This document shows positions 1-8,809 of a DNA stretch of 14,257 nt, piece by piece. Made by a program: the position numbers and the translations under genes. The stretch is from NCBI GenBank assembly GCA_020216745.1, contig JAIWNQ010000280.1:1-14257 (forward strand), read 5' to 3'. Each line of letters begins with the position of its first letter. Position 1 is the first letter of the stretch. The stretch comes from Candidatus Hydrogenedens sp. Lineage in GTDB: Bacteria > Hydrogenedentota > Hydrogenedentia > Hydrogenedentales > Hydrogenedentaceae. The notes under the pieces were generated by a model, which did no database searches, was not told the origin of the DNA, and worked only from the letters and a program-made list of their open reading frames with translations.

Positions 1-333
1 TGTTATATTAGTGTATTGATGTCACAAGCAGGAGGAATAGAAGCAAATCTAAAACGGTGGGCAAATCAGATGGGCAAACAGGATATGGATACTCGGGCTC
101 TTGAGCAACTTGTGGATATTACTATTTTAGGGAGGCAATGCAAACTTTTGGACATTACGGGTACCTATGAGGATATGCAAGGGGTTCGTCATGAGAATTA
201 TCGTCTTTTAGGTGCGGTTTGTTCATTGGAGAATCAGACGTTGTTTGTAAAGATGACGGGGTCTGAAAAGGAAGTTGCTCTTCAAAGGGATAACTTTATT
301 AAATTATGTAATTCACTTTCGCTAAAAAATTAA
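1..333 (+). CDS. C-terminal part of an uncharacterised, probably exported protein (5' end outside window)
   Basis: The reading frame is open from base 1 to the TAA at 331-333, giving 110 residues. An ATG at 19 (after a TTG at 16) could be a start, but no Shine-Dalgarno lies before it, and the residues ahead of it (CYISVL) read on smoothly into MSQAGGIEANLKRW. I therefore think the window cuts a longer gene. The visible part has an AGGIEANLKRWANQMG stretch, a LLDITGTYEDMQG stretch and a LFVKMTG stretch near the end. From memory this resembles small hypothetical, often lipoprotein-like proteins of Planctomycetota-type genomes; the function is unknown. No membrane segment is visible in this part. 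It ends 22 bases before resB on the same strand, so the two are probably co-transcribed and it may belong to the cytochrome c or respiratory cluster. Family and partial status are inference. Confidence 0.6.
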   Translation, partial: CYISVLMSQAGGIEANLKRWANQMGKQDMDTRALEQLVDITILGRQCKLLDITGTYEDMQGVRHENYRLLGAVCSLENQTLFVKMTGSEKEVALQRDNFIKLCNSLSLKN

Positions 334-355
334 ACAGTGATATGGAAGTAATAAG

Positions 356-1510
356 ATGAAAGGATTTCTCCGATTTTTAGGGTCGTATAAATTATCGGTT
401 GTGATACTTTTCTTTCTGATGGTGATTGTATTTTTTGGGACTCTGGCTCAAACGGAGCATGGTATTTACGAGATTCAAAAGAAATATTTTGAGTCTATTT
501 TCGTATTGCACTGGCTGGGTAATTATATACCTCTTCCTTTACCTGGGGGAGGTCTGCTGATGGTGCTTTTGTTGTTGAATTTATTTGTAGGTGGAGTCCT
601 ATTAGCCCCGAAAAGTATTAAAAAGCCAGGGATGCTCATTGCCCATGGGGGTGTTATTTTACTTATTCTTGGTGGTTTTTGGGGTGAGTTCTGGGGGGAT
701 TATGGTCAAATAACTTTGTTTGAAGGTGAGACAAAAAGTACATTTGAGGACACAAGGAGATGGGAAATTTATATCTGGAAATTGGATAAGGAAAGGAAGA
801 CGCCTCTTACCGAGTGGATTATTCCACAAGAACAGTTTTCCAAGATACACGGTGCTATGCGTAGAAGGTTTTTTTCAAAAGAATTACTATTTGAGATAAC
901 ATTAATGCGTTTCATGAAAAATGCCAGACCTCGATTTGCTGTTCCTGGTGTAGAACAGGGTATTCAGGGGGTTCTGTTAGAGCCTGCACCTTCGGAACGG
1001 GAAGAAGAATTAAATTTTGCGGGTATCTATGTAGAAGTTTCTGCCAGGGAACAACATCATTTGGGTATACTCTGGGGAGGTGAGAAACAGCCATGGGTTT
1101 TTGAGATAGGGGATGAATTGTATTCAATGGGGATACGACACCAAAGAATGGAACTACCATTTTCTGTAAGATTAGAAAAATTTATTAAAGAATTTTATCC
1201 GAAAACTAATAAACCGCGATTCTTTGCAAGTGAGGTGGTGTATTCTACTGGGGGTTGGGAACAGAGAACCGTAATACGGATGAATGAGCCGTTACGTTTT
1301 CAAGGTTTTACATTGTATCAAGCGTCCTGGGGAACAGTGAATGATAATTCTACCTCACCTGTTTATTCTGTTCTTGCAGTAACTAAGAACCCTGCAGAGC
1401 AGGTTCCTCTATATTCATGTATCATTGTTTCTATAGGTTTATTATTACATTTTTCCCAAAAATTAATAAGATTTTTGAAAAGTTCGAGAGGAGCACACGA
1501 AGTTTCATGA
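356..1510 (+). CDS. resB: Cytochrome c biogenesis protein ResB-like (System II)
   Basis: 384 residues. ResB/Ccs1 pairs with CcsA in the inner membrane to export haem and ligate it to CXXCH motifs of apocytochromes c on the outer face. Visible layout: helix 1 around residues 12-31 ending FFGTLAQTEHGIYE, helix 2 around 66-84, helix 3 around 93-112 containing IAHGGV (His97), a large extracytoplasmic domain of about 235 residues, and a last helix around 350-370 with a histidine (LLLHFSQKL). The stretch EPLRFQGFTLYQASWG just before the last helix is typical of ResB. This order of three helices, a large loop and one helix matches the family. The start ATG at 356 has a weak GGAAG ribosome site at 344-348. 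Its TGA stop overlaps the ATG of the next gene (ATGA at 1507-1510), so translation is probably coupled to ccsA. Function is by family; no copy of the substrate cytochrome is in the window. Confidence 0.88.
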   Translation: MKGFLRFLGSYKLSVVILFFLMVIVFFGTLAQTEHGIYEIQKKYFESIFVLHWLGNYIPLPLPGGGLLMVLLLLNLFVGGVLLAPKSIKKPGMLIAHGGVILLILGGFWGEFWGDYGQITLFEGETKSTFEDTRRWEIYIWKLDKERKTPLTEWIIPQEQFSKIHGAMRRRFFSKELLFEITLMRFMKNARPRFAVPGVEQGIQGVLLEPAPSEREEELNFAGIYVEVSAREQHHLGILWGGEKQPWVFEIGDELYSMGIRHQRMELPFSVRLEKFIKEFYPKTNKPRFFASEVVYSTGGWEQRTVIRMNEPLRFQGFTLYQASWGTVNDNSTSPVYSVLAVTKNPAEQVPLYSCIIVSIGLLLHFSQKLIRFLKSSRGAHEVS

Positions 1511-3471
1511 CTTTTCTCCTAATATCATCTGTCATTCTTTCTGGATTCGGTTTTTTAACTACCGAAGAGTTATCTCCAGAGGCTCATCAAACTGCTGAAT
1601 TAATCGCGCCCCAATGGGACAAAGAAATAATAGCATTGGCTGAAAAATTACCTATTCAGTCTGATGGACGAATAAAGCCGTTGAGTACCCATGCCCGATT
1701 TTTACTTTTACGATTGAGTGGCAAAACCTCCATAAAAAATCAGGCAGGTAGAAATTTGTCTCCGACGGAGTGGTTTATAGATTGTCTTTTTTATCCTGAT
1801 ATAGCCAGGCAGTATCCAGTTTTTATTGTTCATGATTTATCAGTTTTAGAAAATCTCGGGTTGAAGGGGCATGAAAAGAAGCGAGACCGTTATGCTTACA
1901 ACGAATTAATTCCTGCCCGTGAAGAGTTGATGAGTCAAGCACAGAGATATTCTCAGATACATCCTTCTCAGCGAACACGTATTCAGGAGCAGGTTCTCAA
2001 TTTGGCAGATAATGTGCTGATTTTTGAAGAAATAATAGGTTATCTGGACTTTGCTCGATATAAATATTCACTTTCATCAGACTCCTTACTTTCCCAATTT
2101 TTCCCTGAAAAAAAAGAGGTTTTTTTATCGGAAATTATTGAGATATTCCCTGAGATAAAGAAGAAACTCAAAGAACTTTCTCAAACGATGAATGAGGAAC
2201 AAACGAAAGAGGCATTATCAACCATTCGGAATTTATTAGGCGAAGTAAGTCAGCTTGTTCATAGTGCAGAGCACTTTACTGTTATTCCTCCAGCAAATCC
2301 ATCTGAAAAAGAATGGCTTTCTCCCTTAGACACGGTTATTCAAATTTTTGACCCATCTGTTGAAGATATACCAGACATTCATCTCTTTTTGCTTTTTACA
2401 AAATTAGAACTGAAAAAAGGAAATTCGGAGGAATTTGGAAAATTATTAGCACAATTAGTGCACGATATTACTACGATGGCAGAGATAAGAGGAGAGGGGA
2501 AAAAGATAAATCTGGAAGTGTTGTATTATAAAGGAAAATTTTTATTCTATAGCCAATGGATATTTTTCCTTGCTTTGGTTCTAACGGCAATATGGTGGCT
2601 TTCTGTTGAGAATCGAGTATTGAAGGTCAGTGTTTTTTCGGTCAACACGCTTGCTTTACTATTGCTTATCATTGCTATTACTTTTCGTTGTATTATCCGT
2701 GGACGTCCTCCAGTAACAACTCTATATGAAACCATTTTATTTTCTACCGCCACGGCGGTTCTTCTGGCGTTTATCATTGAGCGGTTTACTAAAGATAATA
2801 TTTCATTAAGTCTTGCCAGTTTTTTGGGATTATTAGGATTGTTTTTGGCTAATCGATATGAGATGAAAGAAGGCACGGACACGATGCCCAGCCTTGTAGC
2901 GGTATTGGACACTAATTTTTGGCTTACTATCCATGTAACGACTATTGTTATTGGCTATGGTGCAGGTTTATTAGCCAGTGCTTTTGGGCATGTCTGGATT
3001 TTGGGGAAATTGTTGGGGCTTAAGAAAACTGATACGAACTTTTATAAACGACTTTCACGAGGGATATATGGGACTATTTGTTTTTGTTTCTTCTTTTCCT
3101 TTGTGGGCACTGTATTAGGAGGTATTTGGGCGTTACAGAGTTGGGGACGGTTCTGGGGCTGGGACCCGAAAGAGAACGGGGCATTATTGATTGTATTATG
3201 GTGCTTGATTGTGATCCATGCTCACTTAGGAAAACTTATTAATAGTCTTGGCGAGGCATTGGGGTCTATTATTTTAGGTGTCGTAGTCTCTTTCTCATGG
3301 TGGGGAGTTAACTTATTAGGTGTGGGTTTACATAGTTATGGTTTTACTCGCGGAGCATGGAATTCCCTTCTTATTTTCTGGTTAATTGAAGTTTTGTTTG
3401 TTCTCTCTGGTGTTTATATTAGCGTCTCCGAGAAGAAACAAAACCTAACTCTGATGAGCAATAACGATTAA
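1507..3471 (+). CDS. ccsA: Cytochrome c biogenesis protein CcsA-like, with a large N-terminal extracytoplasmic domain
   Basis: 654 residues from the ATG at 1507. I chose this start over TTG at 1417 because the longer form would lie inside resB, while ATG 1507 overlaps the resB stop as ATGA and has AGAGGAG at 1487-1493. CcsA carries haem across the inner membrane for the CcsA-ResB synthase. A hydrophobic stretch at 2-17 is a signal or anchor. About 325 residues of soluble, partly coiled sequence follow, beginning with a LPIQSDGRIKPL stretch. The C-terminal half is a run of roughly eight membrane helices. It contains the tryptophan-rich haem-handling motif WGRFWGWDPKE (about 546-556), and histidines at WLTIHV (about His476), HAHLG (about 571/573) and GVGLHSYGF (about His609), which match CcsA haem ligands. 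The usual CcsA is 250-350 residues, so the N-terminal domain is an extension; extended forms are known in several phyla. Function is well supported; the role of the extension is unknown. Confidence 0.88.
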   Translation: MTFLLISSVILSGFGFLTTEELSPEAHQTAELIAPQWDKEIIALAEKLPIQSDGRIKPLSTHARFLLLRLSGKTSIKNQAGRNLSPTEWFIDCLFYPDIARQYPVFIVHDLSVLENLGLKGHEKKRDRYAYNELIPAREELMSQAQRYSQIHPSQRTRIQEQVLNLADNVLIFEEIIGYLDFARYKYSLSSDSLLSQFFPEKKEVFLSEIIEIFPEIKKKLKELSQTMNEEQTKEALSTIRNLLGEVSQLVHSAEHFTVIPPANPSEKEWLSPLDTVIQIFDPSVEDIPDIHLFLLFTKLELKKGNSEEFGKLLAQLVHDITTMAEIRGEGKKINLEVLYYKGKFLFYSQWIFFLALVLTAIWWLSVENRVLKVSVFSVNTLALLLLIIAITFRCIIRGRPPVTTLYETILFSTATAVLLAFIIERFTKDNISLSLASFLGLLGLFLANRYEMKEGTDTMPSLVAVLDTNFWLTIHVTTIVIGYGAGLLASAFGHVWILGKLLGLKKTDTNFYKRLSRGIYGTICFCFFFSFVGTVLGGIWALQSWGRFWGWDPKENGALLIVLWCLIVIHAHLGKLINSLGEALGSIILGVVVSFSWWGVNLLGVGLHSYGFTRGAWNSLLIFWLIEVLFVLSGVYISVSEKKQNLTLMSNND

Positions 3472-3506
3472 TGTAGTCTGTATTAAGGGAGTAATGTGCT
3501 TAACAT

Positions 3507-6128
3507 TTATTTTGGAGTAGAGTCGGTTGTTTTTTCATTTTTTAGGTACAGGATGAGTTTTTGGTCGAATGTATTTGCGTACATATGACATGTTTTTTCA
3601 GATTCAGGGGGGAAATCGTAAACTTTGATTAAATTTTCATATTTTTCCAGACCTGGTGATATTTCCTTTAATTTGTTGGGCAAGTGAGTTAATAACTGTT
3701 CATTGAACCAGTGAGTTTCTCTATTGGGGAAATGAACAAAATATAATAGGTCTGATTCTACCAATTCGCTAAAGAAATGGGTTCCTAAAGACACATCGGG
3801 AGTTAAATCTTCTCTCATGGCTACAATTTCACACAAGAAAGAGACTGAACTAATCTCAGAGAAGCTAACGGGCACTCCTAACGAAGGTGTGCTGGTTCCC
3901 CATCTTCCTGGTCCGATGAGGACCACAATAGGGTCTCCTGCAATGAGAGGGGGTATTTGGTTTAAAGTGCCAATGGCACGAGCGACAGCGTAGCGTTCGG
4001 ATATAGGGAGTTCTCCGTAGACATGAGGAACTACATAGATAATCCGATGCACCTGGTTGGAACGGCTTCTTCCAATAATAGGACCGTCTGTCTGAATAAT
4101 CAGGTCTGTTTTCTCTTCGATAGTAGGTTCAGAAAGAAGTTCGGAGCGGTCGCTGACCTGTAAAGGTCTGCATTGAACAATGTCGATATAGAAATCTTTA
4201 TCACTTTTAAAATTTGCAGTAAATTCTACATCTACGGGGTTCTGGTATGCATTATCCAATGACGTAAGTATTTCATGCATATCTGTGGCGAATGACGTTT
4301 CGGTAAGGAGTGAATCAAAACGGATTTTCCATTGAGGAGGCATTTTTTGTCCACGTTCTCTATAGAATCGTTCTGCTTCGAAATCTTGAGCCACGAAAAG
4401 TTCTAATGGAATTCCCTCACATTGTGGGACAATATCCTGCACAGGCATGGAAATGAGGCGGTTACCGTCCAAATCAATAACATCTACCTTTTGTTGTGAG
4501 TATCTTTTTTGCTCTTTTGTGGAACCTTCAGGACGCAAAAGGGGTTCGTTAAGTGCAACAATTCTTGTGTAGTCGTCATCCGAACGGTCGACTGCTCGTG
4601 TGCCTAATCCGAATACCAGACGTAACATACCTGCTTTAGGGTCAATTTCTGGGGACCATACATAGGGATTGTATGAAAAACCCACACCTGCGATATTGGG
4701 AAAATATAATCTTCCATGTTGTGCTCCAGATACGCGTTGAACCAAGAGAGCCATTTGTTCGTCTTTGTCCAGAAGACCTCGCCGTTTTCGATAGTATAAT
4801 GCTTCTTCACTGACAGTGCTGGCATATACGGTGCGAACGGCCGCTTTGAAATCTTCCAGTCTTTGCCTTGTCGAACCTTGATTGGCACAGAAGACACTTT
4901 CATATTTCCCAGCGAAAGAATTTCCGAAATTATCTTCTAATAAACTGCTGGAACGAACAATAATAGGTGAAGAACCGAAGTATTCCAGAACTTGTTCAAA
5001 TTTCATTTCAATATCTTCGGGAAATTCGCCCGTGATGATACGTCTACGAATTCGCTCTGCTCCTGGGAGAAAACTTTCTAATTCTTTTTGTTGTTCTCGT
5101 GCCCACCAACAGCCATTACGTACGAGAAAGGTGTAATATACATCGGAGCCGACATAAAAACTATCATGTGTTTCTAATTTTTGGTTCCATTTTGGGTTGC
5201 TTTTTCGTAATATTGCCTGTGCGAGTAGCATACCGACAGATTTTCCGCCTATCATTCCTGTGCCGATAACACGCCGACCGATTTCTACAAGGTCTTCTAA
5301 CGTAAAATAGTGCAGAAACATCTCAGTTATTCGTTTTTCCCGTGTTATCATCATCTTGATAAGAATTTCCATTAATTCTCTTTTTGTTTTTTCATCTCCT
5401 AAACGGATGATATACTTTGCTTCTCCTAAAATGCGGTTCCATATATCCGTAGGTCCTTCGCCTGGACTTAATGTTGTGCTTATTGTAGGTGACAGTACCT
5501 TTGCCATAATATGGCTTTCTGTAATGGGGTTCATTTTTCCGTCTTTCCATAAATGTAGCATATGCATGGAAGGGGAATGCCTCTGTTGAACTTTTATGGG
5601 TCGAATGAATAGATTTTCGTTGTGGTCATACAGGTCAATGACGATTTGTGCGGTTTGTTGTATAGGTGTGATGGATTCAGGAGTGTGCTGGGAGCGGTCA
5701 AGGAAAAAGTATGCTAAATCGCCTCGGTCAAATAGATAAGGGCAGGTTAGCATGAAGAAATTACAAAGCATCGTGTCACTAAACCATGTAAGGGATAGGT
5801 CGGACAATCGGTCGAAAATGTAGAAGGCACGGCGCTCTGTGCTTTTTATGACCTGATGCACCTGACTGATGAAAGGTTCAAATCCTTCATCTGGAGTAAT
5901 AGTTGCATATGTGGAAACGTCAGTCTCTTTTAGTAAAGGTTGATGTTTTCCGTATCTGAGATAGACGATAGGGCGGGCTGTTTCATGTCCATGTTGCACA
6001 AAGGGTATTACAAACTTGCGATAATCTACAATTGAATTTCCACGAAATACAACGTTGTCTCCTGCAATTAGCCCTCTTAATATTCGGTCAAATTCAGGTA
6101 TTCCTGTGCTAAGCATTGATAGTGACAT
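3507..6128 (-). CDS. PEP/pyruvate-binding (PPDK N-terminal, ATP-grasp) protein with degenerate KaiC/RecA-like N-terminal domain
   Basis: 873 residues, ATG at 6126-6128, with AAGGA (complement of 6140-6144) 11 bases ahead. Residues 1 to about 205 begin LSTGIPEFDRILRGLIAGDN, the typical opening of KaiC/RecA-like ATPases. The expected Walker A loop (GxxGxGKT) is instead RGNSIVDYRKF (29-39), so ATP binding there is probably lost. FYIFDRLSDL (102-111) sits at the Walker B place. From about 285 a pyruvate phosphate dikinase N-terminal ATP-grasp domain follows: GGKSVGM (294-300), PIIVRSSSLLEDNFGNSFAG (388-407), VDVEF (632-636) and QCRPLQ (652-657). The last 150 residues hold GPGRWGTSTPSLG (739-751), known from related PPDK-like proteins. 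The swivelling phosphohistidine domain and the PEP-utilising barrel of true PPDK or PEP synthase are absent, so it cannot complete the PEP/pyruvate reaction alone. It could be a phosphotransfer or regulatory protein. It converges on ccsA and is divergent from the PilZ gene. Domain calls are firm; the biological role is unknown. Confidence 0.8.
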   Translation of the reverse strand: MSLSMLSTGIPEFDRILRGLIAGDNVVFRGNSIVDYRKFVIPFVQHGHETARPIVYLRYGKHQPLLKETDVSTYATITPDEGFEPFISQVHQVIKSTERRAFYIFDRLSDLSLTWFSDTMLCNFFMLTCPYLFDRGDLAYFFLDRSQHTPESITPIQQTAQIVIDLYDHNENLFIRPIKVQQRHSPSMHMLHLWKDGKMNPITESHIMAKVLSPTISTTLSPGEGPTDIWNRILGEAKYIIRLGDEKTKRELMEILIKMMITREKRITEMFLHYFTLEDLVEIGRRVIGTGMIGGKSVGMLLAQAILRKSNPKWNQKLETHDSFYVGSDVYYTFLVRNGCWWAREQQKELESFLPGAERIRRRIITGEFPEDIEMKFEQVLEYFGSSPIIVRSSSLLEDNFGNSFAGKYESVFCANQGSTRQRLEDFKAAVRTVYASTVSEEALYYRKRRGLLDKDEQMALLVQRVSGAQHGRLYFPNIAGVGFSYNPYVWSPEIDPKAGMLRLVFGLGTRAVDRSDDDYTRIVALNEPLLRPEGSTKEQKRYSQQKVDVIDLDGNRLISMPVQDIVPQCEGIPLELFVAQDFEAERFYRERGQKMPPQWKIRFDSLLTETSFATDMHEILTSLDNAYQNPVDVEFTANFKSDKDFYIDIVQCRPLQVSDRSELLSEPTIEEKTDLIIQTDGPIIGRSRSNQVHRIIYVVPHVYGELPISERYAVARAIGTLNQIPPLIAGDPIVVLIGPGRWGTSTPSLGVPVSFSEISSVSFLCEIVAMREDLTPDVSLGTHFFSELVESDLLYFVHFPNRETHWFNEQLLTHLPNKLKEISPGLEKYENLIKVYDFPPESEKTCHMYANTFDQKLILYLKNEKTTDSTPK

Positions 6129-6234
6129 AATAAATATATTCCTTAATTTTGTTATTATTGTGTATTTTAGATTAAAATGAATTTCGGTTTCTATATTTAA
6201 ATTAATTACCTATTTTATAAAAGGTTAATAAAAG
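6129..6234. promoter_or_regulatory. AT-rich divergent intergenic region between the PEP-binding gene and the PilZ gene
   Basis: These 106 bases separate the starts of two divergent genes and so should hold both promoters. The stretch is very AT-rich. I can point to ribosome sites for each gene (AAGGA on the minus strand at 6140-6144; AAAGG at 6219-6223 on the plus strand). No -35/-10 pair with good spacing stood out on either strand. The promoter role is inferred from gene layout only. Confidence 0.35.
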
Positions 6235-6885
6235 ATGGATAGGACAAAAGAAATAGAATACGTTTTACGGGAAGCCTTGAAAATAGGGACAGTTGGTGTA
6301 ATAAGTATTGAAGGGAAATTGTGTCCTGTTACGGTTATTTCTGTGACGAGGGATTATATTCGTGTAACAAGAACAAATTTAGCAGATGGACTTTTTTCGG
6401 GGATGCAGGTTGCACTTGAGTTGTGTAGTAATCGGGGGTGCTTGGTTTTGCAAACGGAAATTATTGAAGTGCCTGAGTCTGCGGATGAGGGAATCGTTTT
6501 GGCAATTCCCAAAAATACATTGAACATATATCTTCGGCGGTTTTGGAGAATATCTGTTAATATTCCTGCGGAGGTTAAGTCACATGCTCATCCGCGAAGA
6601 ATTAAGGCGATTATTCGGAATATTAGTGCTGGTGGTATGTTGATAACTATTGAGGAAACTTTGGAAATAGGGGAAAGTGTTGATGTATTCTTTACGTTGA
6701 AATATTCCGCAATAGAAAAAGAGAAGACCTTTTGTCTGGTTGGTTCCGTAACCCATGTATCGTTTTCGGGAAAGGAGAATCAGGTAAGCCTTAAATTTGT
6801 GGGTATGGACCCTGAAGACGAGAAACAAATCAATGAGTTTGTTATCAAAACGTTAAGGACAACGTGTCCTAAATTAGAGGTATGA
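6235..6885 (+). CDS. PilZ domain protein (probable c-di-GMP receptor)
   Basis: 216 residues. PilZ domains bind the second messenger cyclic di-GMP and switch motility, adhesion or envelope processes. The two binding signatures are both present: RRFWR (101-105, RxxxR) and NISAGG (129-134, NxSxxG). Residues 1 to about 95 form a separate N-terminal beta-rich domain (GMQVALELCSNRGCLVLQTEI) like the YcgR/YpfA N-terminal partner domain, and the protein ends with the usual PilZ pattern FVGMDPEDEKQINEFV. No membrane segment or signal peptide is visible, so it is cytoplasmic. The ATG at 6235 has AAAGG about 11 bases ahead. Seventy bases after its stop two membrane GTPase genes begin on the same strand, which makes a c-di-GMP link to them conceivable but unproven. 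c-di-GMP binding is inferred from the intact motifs. Confidence 0.85.
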   Translation: MDRTKEIEYVLREALKIGTVGVISIEGKLCPVTVISVTRDYIRVTRTNLADGLFSGMQVALELCSNRGCLVLQTEIIEVPESADEGIVLAIPKNTLNIYLRRFWRISVNIPAEVKSHAHPRRIKAIIRNISAGGMLITIEETLEIGESVDVFFTLKYSAIEKEKTFCLVGSVTHVSFSGKENQVSLKFVGMDPEDEKQINEFVIKTLRTTCPKLEV

Positions 6886-6923
6886 TTTGTTTTTGATATG
6901 TTAAATAATGGCATTTTGGAGTG

Positions 6924-6947
6924 TTTTTAGAAAACTAAAAAGGAGGT
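6924..6947 (+). promoter_or_regulatory. Perfect Shine-Dalgarno with an AT-rich hairpin directly before it
   Basis: AGGAGGT at 6941-6947 lies 8 bases before the ATG of the first GTPase. Immediately ahead, TTTTTAG (6924-6930) pairs with CTAAAAA (6935-6941) across an AAAA loop. The stem has one G-C pair and no following T-run, so it is not a terminator. It touches the first base of the ribosome site and could be incidental. Confidence 0.5.
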
Positions 6948-6955
6948 AAAAAATA

Positions 6956-8797
6956 ATGGTTAATAATTGGATAGATAGATTCGCAGAGATATGGACGAAG
7001 TTTAAAGATAATGTATCTAAATTGGATTTAAATATCCTTGATGAAGAAGATTTGTTTGCATGGGAAAAACTATTTTTAGGGAAACTTGTTCCTCATTTAG
7101 AAAGGGAAGGTTGCCTTGTTGTTGCGGTAGCAGGAGGAACAAATACAGGGAAGTCCACAATATTAAATGTTTTGATGAGACAGGAATTAACTGCAACAGA
7201 CCCTTACGCAGCTGCAACTAAAAGGCCTGTTATTATTGCCTCTGAACGGAAGGCAAAACAATGTCTGAATAACAATATGTTTCTTGAATTTGAAGCGAGA
7301 GAAATGAAGAGTAAAGAAGAGGCAATTGACAAATCTTTACCCAACTATATTCTTTTAGTAAAGGAAGAAAAGTCCCTTCCCGATACCTATCTGTATTTAG
7401 ACACTCCCGATATTGATTCCATTGCGAAGGAACATTGGGAGATATCGGATAAAATTGTATCTGCAGGGGATATTATTATTGCGGTCACAAATGATTCTAA
7501 GTATATGGATGATGCGGTAATTAAATTTTTCCGTCGTGCTTACGAAGAAGGGAAAATAGTGATTCCAGTAATGAATAAGGTAGATATAGATAATCCCCAA
7601 GCTATTCAGATTGCAGATAAACAAATAAGAGAGTTTATGAAAAAAGTAGGAATGGATGATAATTCTCCCCATTTCTACTTTCCCCGATATCCCTATAATG
7701 CAAATTATGTGAACGAATCTATTAAACCATTGGCAGAAATTACCCCTGAATTGCCTGAATTAAGAGATTATATCCGTTCTTTTCCTGTGCAGGAGACAAA
7801 AGCAAAAATCTTAGAAAAGACAATAAGTAAATTTAAGGAAGAATTTGGGACATGGTATAGAAGTAAATTTTTAAAATTTTTACGAACATCCCGCTCAAAG
7901 GTAAAATTTTGTGAAGATTATCTTGGGGACATGATTGTAGGGAAGGAATTTCTCCCGTTTCGTTGGATACGGTTAGTAGAAGAGATTAAATACGAGTTAA
8001 GAAAACATATCGGTTATATTACTTACTTCACTTTATTCCCCACCTCTATTTTTTCTGGACATCGAAGCGAAATCAAAAAATTGGAAGCCAATATAAAAGA
8101 GACAGAGGTAGATATTAAACAAAAACACAATGAAATGATAGAAAAATGCTTTAATGAACTTTTAGATTGGTTATTAAAATCGGATTTTATCTCTGAAATA
8201 GATTACATAGATGAGAATATCAAAAAAAGATTACATGAATTGAATAATAATCGAGATGTAATAAGAATGAAAATCATTACAAAAATGGAGCCTCTTCTTT
8301 CTGTAAAATCTGAGTGGATACAGAGTGAAATAGAAAGGATTGTGAATGATTTTTTAAAATCTCCTAATTTAAAAGGTTTTTATGGTAAGAGGATTCTATC
8401 ATTTATACTTTTAGGTGCAGGTATGATATTTATAGTTTGGGGGTTGCCCTATGTTGGGCCTTGGGCAGAAACTATAGCGGGAGGAGGAATGATTGGAGGT
8501 TCTGCACTTATTGAAACGGTTGAATATAAAAGATTCCGAAAAGATATACATTTACTTTATGAGAAATGGATAATAGAAAAACAGAAAGAACTTCAATGGA
8601 TATTGAAGGAAGAAGTTTTACAATATGTGCTCCAAGATATATATAAATATATAAGTTTTGCAGAGCAGTTTGATAACGAAGTTCAGAATATTTTTAATGG
8701 GGAGTTTACTTTGCAAGCAGAAAATATAGAGCAAGCCCGAATTGAAGCAATTGATAATCTACAGAATAATGATATTATGGACGAACAACAATTATAG
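6956..8797 (+). CDS. Dynamin-like membrane GTPase, first of a tandem pair
   Basis: 613 residues. The N-terminal GTPase domain shows G1 GGTNTGKS (60-67), a G2-like ATKRPVII with Thr88, G3 DTPDIDS (149-155) and G4 NKVD (207-210). G3 has Asp where DxxG GTPases have Gly. A long charged, largely helical region (about 280-470) follows. A hydrophobic C-terminal segment then comes: LSFILLGAGMIFIVWGL (481-497), then a glycine-rich stretch to about 520, then a helical tail. This order of GTPase, helical stalk, membrane paddle or hairpin, and helix is that of bacterial dynamin-like proteins, which bind and remodel membranes. The size is within the range of that group. The downstream gene is a diverged paralogue 12 bases away, as in known two-gene bacterial dynamin pairs. 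Start ATG 6956 is fixed by a perfect ribosome site. Membrane GTPase is firm; the dynamin-like mechanism is inference, and an envelope stress or division role is unknown. Confidence 0.75.
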   Translation: MVNNWIDRFAEIWTKFKDNVSKLDLNILDEEDLFAWEKLFLGKLVPHLEREGCLVVAVAGGTNTGKSTILNVLMRQELTATDPYAAATKRPVIIASERKAKQCLNNNMFLEFEAREMKSKEEAIDKSLPNYILLVKEEKSLPDTYLYLDTPDIDSIAKEHWEISDKIVSAGDIIIAVTNDSKYMDDAVIKFFRRAYEEGKIVIPVMNKVDIDNPQAIQIADKQIREFMKKVGMDDNSPHFYFPRYPYNANYVNESIKPLAEITPELPELRDYIRSFPVQETKAKILEKTISKFKEEFGTWYRSKFLKFLRTSRSKVKFCEDYLGDMIVGKEFLPFRWIRLVEEIKYELRKHIGYITYFTLFPTSIFSGHRSEIKKLEANIKETEVDIKQKHNEMIEKCFNELLDWLLKSDFISEIDYIDENIKKRLHELNNNRDVIRMKIITKMEPLLSVKSEWIQSEIERIVNDFLKSPNLKGFYGKRILSFILLGAGMIFIVWGLPYVGPWAETIAGGGMIGGSALIETVEYKRFRKDIHLLYEKWIIEKQKELQWILKEEVLQYVLQDIYKYISFAEQFDNEVQNIFNGEFTLQAENIEQARIEAIDNLQNNDIMDEQQL

Positions 8798-8809
8798 GAG
8801 GAGAGACAT

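Noticed and set aside
1417..1506. Upstream in-frame extension of ccsA from TTG 1417
   Set aside because: It would overlap resB by about 90 bases, whereas ATG 1507 gives a standard ATGA overlap with a ribosome site ahead and a hydrophobic N-terminus.
3472..3506. Bidirectional terminator between the convergent ccsA and PEP-binding genes
   Set aside because: Only a 5-base TTAAG/CTTAA repeat with an 11-base loop was found, with no G-C stem and no T-run.
4604..4903. 99-residue minus-strand open frame inside the PEP-binding gene
   Set aside because: It overlaps the strongly conserved ATP-grasp coding frame and shows no recognisable domain.
6893..6915. Promoter starting with TTGATA before the first GTPase
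   Set aside because: No acceptable -10 hexamer lies 16-18 bases downstream.
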